Source: Pedobacter sp. SYSU D00535 (GTDB lineage: Bacteria > Bacteroidota > Bacteroidia > Sphingobacteriales > Sphingobacteriaceae). From it: 64,000 nt of DNA. Shown one piece after another: positions 55,350-61,457 of the stretch. The DNA is taken from positions 1 to 64,000 of the forward strand of contig NZ_JAFEWD010000015.1 in NCBI RefSeq assembly GCF_017355855.1. The letters run 5' to 3'. The notes beneath the pieces are model-generated. The model was given only the letters and a program-made list of their open reading frames with translations. It had not been told where the DNA came from and did not search any database. Every line of letters starts with the position of its first letter. The first letter of the stretch is position 1. Position numbers and translations under genes: made by a program.

Positions 55350-56042
55350 ATGGGTTTGATATTATTTATTGGTATCGCAATAATCAGTTTTATTGTCCAG
55401 GCCAGATTTAAAAGTAAGTTTAGAAAATATTCAGAAACGCCACTACATGCTGGCTTAACAGGTAGAGATATTGCTGAAAAAATGCTTCATGACAACGGAA
55501 TTTATGACGTTCAGATCCGTTCTGTAGAAGGTTCTTTGTCTGATCACTATAATCCGGGTGACAGAACGGTAAATCTGAGCCCGGAAGTTTATCATGGACG
55601 TAGTATTGCAGCGGCCGCGGTAGCAGCACATGAGTGCGGTCATGCTGTTCAGCATGCTAAAGCATATTCCTGGTTGCAATTCCGTTCAGCAATGGTTCCG
55701 GTAGTGAATATTGCTTCCAATCTGCTTCAATGGGTCTTTATGTTGGGAATCATCTTATTTGCTTCCGGTATAGGCCACACGTTATTACTGGTCGCCTTCG
55801 GAGCAATGATTGTTGTTACCTTATTTAGCGTGGTAACACTGCCCGTGGAGTTTGATGCAAGCAACAGAGCGTTAGCCTGGCTGCAGACGAACCGTGGAAT
55901 TATGCAAACAAGCACAGAACATACACAAGCGAAAGATGCACTATGGTGGGCTGCCATGACCTACGTGGTTGCGGCGCTTGGATCAGTAGCGCAATTGCTT
56001 TATTTAGCAATGATGCTATTTGGTGGCAGAAGTGACGATTAG
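55350..56042 (+). CDS. Membrane zinc metallopeptidase (YugP family)
   Basis: 230-residue membrane protein: an N-terminal TM helix, zinc motif HECGH (about 92-96) within AAAVAAHECGHAVQHA, then three further hydrophobic segments. It matches the Zn-dependent peptidase_M48-related family PF04298. The substrate is unknown; a role in membrane-protein turnover is likely. A strong terminator follows. Confidence 0.87.
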   Translation: MGLILFIGIAIISFIVQARFKSKFRKYSETPLHAGLTGRDIAEKMLHDNGIYDVQIRSVEGSLSDHYNPGDRTVNLSPEVYHGRSIAAAAVAAHECGHAVQHAKAYSWLQFRSAMVPVVNIASNLLQWVFMLGIILFASGIGHTLLLVAFGAMIVVTLFSVVTLPVEFDASNRALAWLQTNRGIMQTSTEHTQAKDALWWAAMTYVVAALGSVAQLLYLAMMLFGGRSDD

Positions 56043-56068
56043 TAAAGATTGAAGGCTAATTAGAAAAA

Positions 56069-56107
56069 AAGGCGTCTCATAAGTGAATTATGAGGCGCCT
56101 TCTTTTT
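56069..56107 (+). terminator. Terminator of the YugP-like gene
   Basis: AAGGCGTCTCATAA / TTATGAGGCGCCTT, a 14-bp stem with one wobble and a 5-nt loop, followed by TCTTTTTA. Confidence 0.88.
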
Positions 56108-56487
56108 ATGGCCTGCCGAGCCCGATATTATTTAGAGGGAAGATTTAGCTTTTGTTATCAGGAGAAGGCTTTTCAAACAGGTTATTGCTTCTGTCAGCGA
56201 CTACGAGAAGAACACGCTTGCTTTTCTACTTTCTCTTTGAAGGATCGAAAGCAACCCAATCTCCACCTTGGTTATCCCCGAAACAGAGCGCTTGCAAGCA
56301 TAATTGCTTTTTATATTTCCGAAGACCAGTTAGACACTAACAAATCTTTGCTCGCAGTAGTTGGTACTCTGCTCGCCTGTTTGTATGGGCTTCCTTTTTT
56401 TGTTCCTTTGTAAAGGGTTAAAGGCCCCTGTTTATAAATTCCTCGAGGACCCATCTTATTCGTAAATACGGTGAAGAATGGCACAAA
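56108..56487. other. Gene-free stretch
   Basis: Apart from an open frame of 107 codons (56090-56413) that begins inside the terminator and resembles nothing, I see no gene, no RNA motif and no inverted repeats of note. The composition is ordinary. It could be a decayed gene or element, but I cannot identify a parent. Confidence 0.3.
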
Positions 56488-56604
56488 AAGTACTGCGCTA
56501 ATGTACCAGCACGGCTCTTGTGCGCTTTACATTGCTTTTGAGTGCACGGTGAGTGCACGTTGCTAGCACCTTAAGTGCAGGTTTTGCCGGAAAAACCTGC
56601 ACTT
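56488..56604. repeat. Degenerate GCAC-type short repeats followed by a 14-bp hairpin
   Basis: About nine units of 10-14 nt end in GCAC, TGCAC, GTGC or GCGC (for example GGTGAGTGCAC, GTTGCTAGCAC, CTTAAGTGCAG). They lead into a perfect 14-bp inverted repeat TAAGTGCAGGTTTT-gccgga-AAAACCTGCACTTA (56571-56604). The hairpin is not followed by a T-run. There is no open frame. The function is unknown. Confidence 0.55.
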
Positions 56605-56897
56605 ATTATCTACTTGTTACCTTGTGACTATTCTTACACTTACACTCAATACTGGTAGTCAGGGCTTCCTTGCTCCTCTTCTTCTTAACTTAAGCTTTTA
56701 TATCAACCTCCATTACATGTTTTTAACGGGTAAATCCCTTTCCGCACCAGTTTGCAATAGGAAAGTTGGTAACTGCGTGATAAGAACGTAGTCCAAACGT
56801 GCCGTAGGATGCTGTACTGAATAATTTAGAATAACTGCTGCCGAGTGCTAATCTACAGCTTGTAAGGGGTTTTAAGCGCTGGCGCTTTTATATAGAA
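56605..56897. other. Gene-free stretch
   Basis: No open frame or recognisable RNA; a short GCGC inverted repeat occurs near 56877-56888. It lies upstream of the bidirectional hairpin and the apaG 3' end. Confidence 0.3.
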
Positions 56898-56934
56898 AGA
56901 GAGGCTGTCCCAAAAAGTGGCAGCCTCTCTTTTT
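56898..56934 (-). terminator. Terminator of apaG, able to work in both directions
   Basis: AGAGAGGCTG / CAGCCTCTCT, a 10-bp stem with T-rich sequence on both sides, 20 nt after the apaG stop. In plus orientation it resembles the terminator at 99-127 read on the minus strand (shared GAGGCTGTC-CAAAA-GCAGCCTCT). Confidence 0.75.
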
Positions 56935-56951
56935 ATGGGGTACAAACAAGT

Positions 56952-57338
56952 TTAATTCAGTTTATATGGGGCAACCATATAAAATTCAGGAATTTGAACA
57001 TCAAATTCCTCGTCATCAACAAGGCGTCTCATCTCATATGTACCCTTCATGCTTCCCATGTCAGTTTTCAAATTACATCCCGATACGTACTCATGGTAAC
57101 TACCTGGCTCAATGACTGGTTGTTGCCCAACTACTCCTTCTCCCTCTACTTCCCTGTGTGTACCATTCGAGTCAAATATGTACCAATGGCGGCGCATTAA
57201 CTGGACACTGTAATCTGTCAAATTTTCTATGGTGATTTTATAGGCAAACATATAATGATCGTTTGCCGGATTGGAATATTCAGGCTGGTAGACAGTATCT
57301 ACCGATATTTTAACGCCTTCAGTAATTTGTGTTACCAT
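56952..57338 (-). CDS. apaG: ApaG domain protein
   Basis: 128-residue single Ig-like beta-sandwich protein of the ApaG family (YMFAYKITIENLTDYSVQLMRRHWYI, EGVVGQQPVIEPGSYHEYVSGC, GSMKGTYEM). It is of normal length. The exact function is unclear; it is linked to Co/Mg resistance in enterobacteria. Downstream of dusB on the same strand, with 46 nt between. Confidence 0.92.
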   Translation of the reverse strand: MVTQITEGVKISVDTVYQPEYSNPANDHYMFAYKITIENLTDYSVQLMRRHWYIFDSNGTHREVEGEGVVGQQPVIEPGSYHEYVSGCNLKTDMGSMKGTYEMRRLVDDEEFDVQIPEFYMVAPYKLN

Positions 57339-57384
57339 AGCTTTCTCGGGTTTAAGATAAAGATGTAGTTCTCAATTTCAAAAA

Positions 57385-58377
57385 TCAAGCCATCTCAATT
57401 TCAAAATTCAATTTTATCTCATCCAACAAGTTAAAAATAGTTTCGAGATTGTCTGAAGACACTAATTTCATCCGATATTCCTTGAAGTTTGGAATGCCCT
57501 TAAAATAATTTGCATAATGCCTTCGCATCTCAAAAATACCTGTTTTGGGACCCTTCCAGGCAATTGACTTTTCCAGATGAGTTCTGCAGACTTCTACCCG
57601 TTCAGAAATTGTGGGGCCAGGCAAAATTTCTCCTGTTTTAAAAAAATGTTTTACCTCTCTAAAGATCCATGGGTAACCAATTGATGCTCTTCCAATCATG
57701 ATGCCGTCTACTTCATACTCCAATCTCCAATTAGCAGCCTTCTCAACAGAGTCCACATCACCATTTCCAAAGATTGGAATTTGAATTCTTGGATTTCTTT
57801 TTATCTCGCGGATCAATGTCCAGTCGGCATGTCCCTTATACATTTGCGCGCGGGTTCGACCATGGATGGTTAAGGCCTTTATTCCCACGTCCTGCAATCG
57901 CTCTGCAACTTCGTAAACGTTTTTGGTGTTATCGTCCCAGCCGAGGCGCGTTTTTACTGTAACCGGTAGATGCGTGGATTCAACAACGGCTTTTGTCATT
58001 CTGACCATTTTGTCGATATCCTGTAAAAGGCTTGCACCTGCACCGCGACAAGCAACGTTTTTTACCGGACAACCGTAGTTGATATCGATAAGATCGGGAT
58101 TGGCTCTGGTAGCAATTTGAGTGGCTCCCCTCATGGTATCAATATCACTTCCGAAGATCTGAATCCCGATGGGTCTTTCGTACTCAAAAATATCCAGCTT
58201 TTGAAGACTCTTCGCTGCGTCCCTTATCAAACCCTCGGAGGAAATGAACTCTGTGTACATCATGTCCACACCATTTTGCTTACAAACAAAACGGAAAGGT
58301 GGATCACTCACGTCTTCCATTGGAGCCAACAACAACGGAAACTCACCTAAATCAATATTTCCAATTTTTACCGACAT
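57385..58377 (-). CDS. dusB: tRNA-dihydrouridine synthase (DusB family)
   Basis: 330-residue FMN enzyme reducing uridine to dihydrouridine in tRNA. TIM-barrel motifs are LLLAPMEDVSDPPFR, INYGCPVKNV with catalytic Cys103, TVKTRLGWD, TIHGRTRAQMY, GNGDVDS and GIMIGRASIGYPW. The C-terminal helical domain is present. The subclass (B rather than A or C) is inferred from motif spelling. Confidence 0.9.
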   Translation of the reverse strand: MSVKIGNIDLGEFPLLLAPMEDVSDPPFRFVCKQNGVDMMYTEFISSEGLIRDAAKSLQKLDIFEYERPIGIQIFGSDIDTMRGATQIATRANPDLIDINYGCPVKNVACRGAGASLLQDIDKMVRMTKAVVESTHLPVTVKTRLGWDDNTKNVYEVAERLQDVGIKALTIHGRTRAQMYKGHADWTLIREIKRNPRIQIPIFGNGDVDSVEKAANWRLEYEVDGIMIGRASIGYPWIFREVKHFFKTGEILPGPTISERVEVCRTHLEKSIAWKGPKTGIFEMRRHYANYFKGIPNFKEYRMKLVSSDNLETIFNLLDEIKLNFEIEMA

Positions 58378-58396
58378 CAGCTTTGATTAATACGAT

Positions 58397-58404
58397 TATC
58401 TTTG
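58397..58404 (+). promoter_or_regulatory. Promoter -7 element of the CPBP-cdsA operon
   Basis: TATCTTTG perfect -7 element, 42 nt before the CPBP ATG, with no clear -33. Confidence 0.5.
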
Positions 58405-58445
58405 TCTGTTTTAAAAATCACAAAATTACAAATAAATAGCTGATC

Positions 58446-59366
58446 ATGACTGAATACGGGTCAGAAGACCGTCATCCTTTCACCTCGCTTCTGTACCTCC
58501 TGTTTTTCTGCGTCATTGGTTCGATAGCCTTTACTTTTATCGCAGTTATTGTTTGTTTTATGATCTATGGAGATGATGCACTTACTGCCATAACCGGCGG
58601 AAGTACTGACACGAGTATTCTTAAAATCATTCAGGCCTTTACTTCAGTAGGCACATTTATTCTTCCTTCTATATTTTTTGCAAGACATCAAAGTTCATCA
58701 GTAAAAGCTTACCTGAAGTTTAATCAAACAGTAGATCTAAAACCAATAATATTAGCTGCTGCCATTGTCTTCGCTGCTTCGCCCTTCATTGAGTGGACGA
58801 TTTACTTGAATCAAATGATGAAGCTTCCCAGCTTTTTAAAAGGTATTGAAGTTTGGATGAAGGCACAGGAGCTGAAACTTGAGGGGCTGACAAAACAATT
58901 GCTGTTAATGAAAACGCCGACAGACCTATTGGGTAACCTGCTTGTCATTGCAATTATTCCTGCTATCGGCGAGGAGCTACTTTTTAGAGGATGCCTTCAG
59001 AAGATTTTGATTAAGTGGACCGCGCATTATCATGTAGGAATTTGGGTGGCAGCTGTAATTTTCAGTGCCATTCACGTACAATTTTACGGGTTTCTACCGA
59101 GGATGGTCTTAGGCGCTTTATTTGGCTATCTGTTTTTCTGGAGTAAAAATATCTGGGTTCCTATTGTTGCTCATTTTATAAACAACGGCACTGCTGTAGT
59201 GGGCGCCTATATATATCAACAACGGGGCGAGTCGCTGGATCTGATAGGTAAGCAGGAAGATATAAGTCTCGCATCCACTATTTTTAGTGTGATTTTAACC
59301 GGTATTTTGGGTGTTGTCTTCTACAGATCGGTAAATAAGAGAAAAGATTTAAGCGATGAATACTGA
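58446..59366 (+). CDS. CPBP-family intramembrane metalloprotease
   Basis: 306-residue protein with about eight hydrophobic segments. The CAAX/Abi catalytic motifs are EELLFRG (Glu176, Glu177, Arg181), His210 in SAIHVQF and HFINN (His243). Bacterial members cleave membrane substrates or provide self-immunity to bacteriocins; no bacteriocin gene is nearby. First gene of a run CPBP-DUF2007-cdsA-tonB with overlaps of 11 and 4 nt. Confidence 0.88.
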   Translation: MTEYGSEDRHPFTSLLYLLFFCVIGSIAFTFIAVIVCFMIYGDDALTAITGGSTDTSILKIIQAFTSVGTFILPSIFFARHQSSSVKAYLKFNQTVDLKPIILAAAIVFAASPFIEWTIYLNQMMKLPSFLKGIEVWMKAQELKLEGLTKQLLLMKTPTDLLGNLLVIAIIPAIGEELLFRGCLQKILIKWTAHYHVGIWVAAVIFSAIHVQFYGFLPRMVLGALFGYLFFWSKNIWVPIVAHFINNGTAVVGAYIYQQRGESLDLIGKQEDISLASTIFSVILTGILGVVFYRSVNKRKDLSDEY

Positions 59367-59562
59367 ATGGATAAAAGTATATAGCTCAAACGATTTTTAT
59401 AAGTCGGAGCTGGTGAGGCAAGTCTTGGTGGATCATGAAATAGAAGCGGTTTTACTTGATAAGCAAGGTTATCCTTACAAAGTGTTCGGGTATGTCGAGG
59501 TTCATGTATCGCCGGCTAATGCCGAAAAAGCATTGGAGATTATCAATACGAATGAGCTATGA
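59356..59562 (+). CDS. DUF2007 small protein
   Basis: 68-residue soluble protein. The pattern W-KVYSSNDFYKSELVRQVL...VHVSPANAEKALEII is that of DUF2007, an alpha/beta fold proposed to be a signal transducing or ligand-binding domain. It overlaps CPBP by 11 nt and cdsA by 4 nt, so it is tightly co-expressed. Confidence 0.8.
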   Translation: MNTEWIKVYSSNDFYKSELVRQVLVDHEIEAVLLDKQGYPYKVFGYVEVHVSPANAEKALEIINTNEL

Positions 59563-60362
59563 AGACAAGAGCAATAACTGGTTTTTTCTTCGTGCTGGTT
59601 ATGCTGGCTTCGGTAATTTTTAGTCAGTATGCCTTTGCTATCTTTTTTACAATTCTAAGCTTATTATCACTTTACGAGTTTTATCAACTGGTAGAGGCCG
59701 ATGATACCAAGCCCCAAAAGATTACGGGTATACTAATTGGAGCCAGTATTTTTATTCCGCTGATACTTCATTTCCTGAATGATGTTCCCTTAAGGTTTGT
59801 GTCCGTTTCTATTCCATTTATTGTGATTACCTGCATTGGCGAATTGTATCGCGCAACCAGCCGACCATTTTCAAACCTCGCGTTTACTTTTTTTGGTATC
59901 CTCTACGTGGTGATACCTTTTGCCATCTTTTGCTCTACCGCTTTTTTTGAAGGAACTTTCAATTATCATATACCGCTGGGCATCTTGTTACTTCTATGGG
60001 CGAGTGACACGGGCGCCTATTTATTCGGGGTTAAATTCGGGAAGACTAAGTTATTTGAACGCCACTCTCCTAAAAAGTCCTGGGAAGGCTTTTTAGGTGG
60101 AATGTTCACGAGTTTAGTGGTTTCATTTATCCTGGGTACGCAATATCTCGAACTAGATCCAATACACTGGGCGGTCATGTCGTTCTTAATTGTAGTGGGG
60201 GGAACCTACGGAGATCTATGTGAATCTATGCTGAAGCGAAGCATGAACAAAAAGGATTCGGGAACCTTGCTTCCCGGACACGGAGGTCTTCTCGACCGTT
60301 TCGACGGCCTGTTGTTTGCTGCGCCGCTGGTTTTTGTATATTTATATCTGATCTCATCTTAA
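59559..60362 (+). CDS. cdsA: Phosphatidate cytidylyltransferase
   Basis: 267-residue integral membrane enzyme making CDP-diacylglycerol for phospholipid synthesis. About seven TM segments. The signature SMLKRSMNKKDSG...LLPGHGGLLDRFD fits the family pattern completely. The ATG overlaps the DUF2007 stop. Confidence 0.95.
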   Translation: MKTRAITGFFFVLVMLASVIFSQYAFAIFFTILSLLSLYEFYQLVEADDTKPQKITGILIGASIFIPLILHFLNDVPLRFVSVSIPFIVITCIGELYRATSRPFSNLAFTFFGILYVVIPFAIFCSTAFFEGTFNYHIPLGILLLLWASDTGAYLFGVKFGKTKLFERHSPKKSWEGFLGGMFTSLVVSFILGTQYLELDPIHWAVMSFLIVVGGTYGDLCESMLKRSMNKKDSGTLLPGHGGLLDRFDGLLFAAPLVFVYLYLISS

Positions 60363-60374
60363 CAGTAATAACGT

Positions 60375-61427
60375 ATGATGGATAAAGACCAAATTGGTTC
60401 TGAAGAAAATGAAAGCCAAACCTTAGTTCAAAAAGATCGCTCTCTACTTTATATGGGAGTGGTACTTGGCCTAATCATTTTGGTAATGGGCTACCTAACG
60501 TTGTTTGTAGACGATCCTTGGAAAATCTTCAAAAAAGAAGAGCGGCCGACTACAGTAGTTGAAGACAGTTCCGGATCTTTATTAGATGAAAGTAGTTCCA
60601 TGAGCGACGTGGAGGTAAGAACCTCTTTAACCAAATTCATCGAGGCCTTTTATTATGATCAGAGGCGGGGGTACTTTGATCCTCCTAGTTACTTTGCTAA
60701 CATAACCGAGACGTTTCACAATTATCACAACCTTACTCATTCTCGTTTGAGAGACATTTATTGGAAACGATTGGAGGATATGCAGAACCTTCGTCGCGTA
60801 TGGGTCGTCTCTTCCCTTGATTTTAAGCGGGAAGGAGAAAAATTAATTGCAACCTACTGGGCTAAAGAAAGCTATTTCAGACCTTCATTACGCCAGCAGT
60901 ATTCTGCACTGGTGAAGTATGAGATGGTGATCAACGAGCAGGGAAAGATTATATCCCTTAAAGACGTTGACGTAAAAAATGAAGAAATTTTCCAGGTGGC
61001 CCCTGATACGACTGCTGTAGAAGAATCTCCGGCTAGTCCAGGTAGCCTCGAACCTTCAGCTAATGATCCGCAAAATACTGAAAATAAAATTTTTGATGCC
61101 AGTGTGGTAGATGTTCAACCCGAGTTTCAGGGCGGACAAAAAGAGTTAGTACGGTATATATCTACCAACCTGAGATATCCTGTTGCGGCTAAACAAAATA
61201 ATATCCAGGGAAAAGTATATGTTGCCTTTGTTGTGGAGAAGGACGGGCAAATTACAGAGGTTAAAGTGAGGCAGGGAATTGGAAGCGGTGCTGATGAAGA
61301 AGCTGTAAGGCTGATTCGCAATTCGCCGAAATGGAAACCGGGAGTTTTAAAGGGCAGCCCTGTCAGGACCTACAACGTGCTCCCGATAACTTTTCAACTA
61401 GCACAGTCAGAACAAAATAAAAAGTAG
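60375..61427 (+). CDS. TonB-like energy-transducer protein with an extra central domain
   Basis: 350-residue inner-membrane protein. One TM helix (about 25-45) is followed by an acidic linker, then a central globular domain (about 80-205) with a TLTKF-type helix and curved beta strands resembling an NTF2-like fold. A short Pro/Ser linker (about 209-235) leads to a TonB C-terminal domain (about 255-342: QGKVYVAFVVEKDGQITEVKV...AVRLIRNSPKWKPG). It lacks the usual long Pro-Lys spacer. No ExbB/ExbD are nearby. The stop codon lies inside the downstream terminator stem. The NTF2-like reading is inference. Confidence 0.75.
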   Translation: MMDKDQIGSEENESQTLVQKDRSLLYMGVVLGLIILVMGYLTLFVDDPWKIFKKEERPTTVVEDSSGSLLDESSSMSDVEVRTSLTKFIEAFYYDQRRGYFDPPSYFANITETFHNYHNLTHSRLRDIYWKRLEDMQNLRRVWVVSSLDFKREGEKLIATYWAKESYFRPSLRQQYSALVKYEMVINEQGKIISLKDVDVKNEEIFQVAPDTTAVEESPASPGSLEPSANDPQNTENKIFDASVVDVQPEFQGGQKELVRYISTNLRYPVAAKQNNIQGKVYVAFVVEKDGQITEVKVRQGIGSGADEEAVRLIRNSPKWKPGVLKGSPVRTYNVLPITFQLAQSEQNKK

Positions 61428-61453
61428 ATCCTGCTTTAAGCGAATCTACTTTT
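61420..61453. terminator. Bidirectional terminator between the TonB-like gene and mfd
   Basis: AAAAGTAGAT / ATCTACTTTT, a 10-bp stem with a 14-nt loop, T-rich on both strands. The stop codon of the TonB-like gene lies within it. Confidence 0.75.
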
Positions 61454-61457
61454 ATTG

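Noticed and set aside
56090-56413. Open frame of 107 codons after the YugP-like gene
   Set aside because: It starts inside the terminator stem, is rich in Cys/Phe/Arg without domain pattern, and has no promoter or family resemblance.
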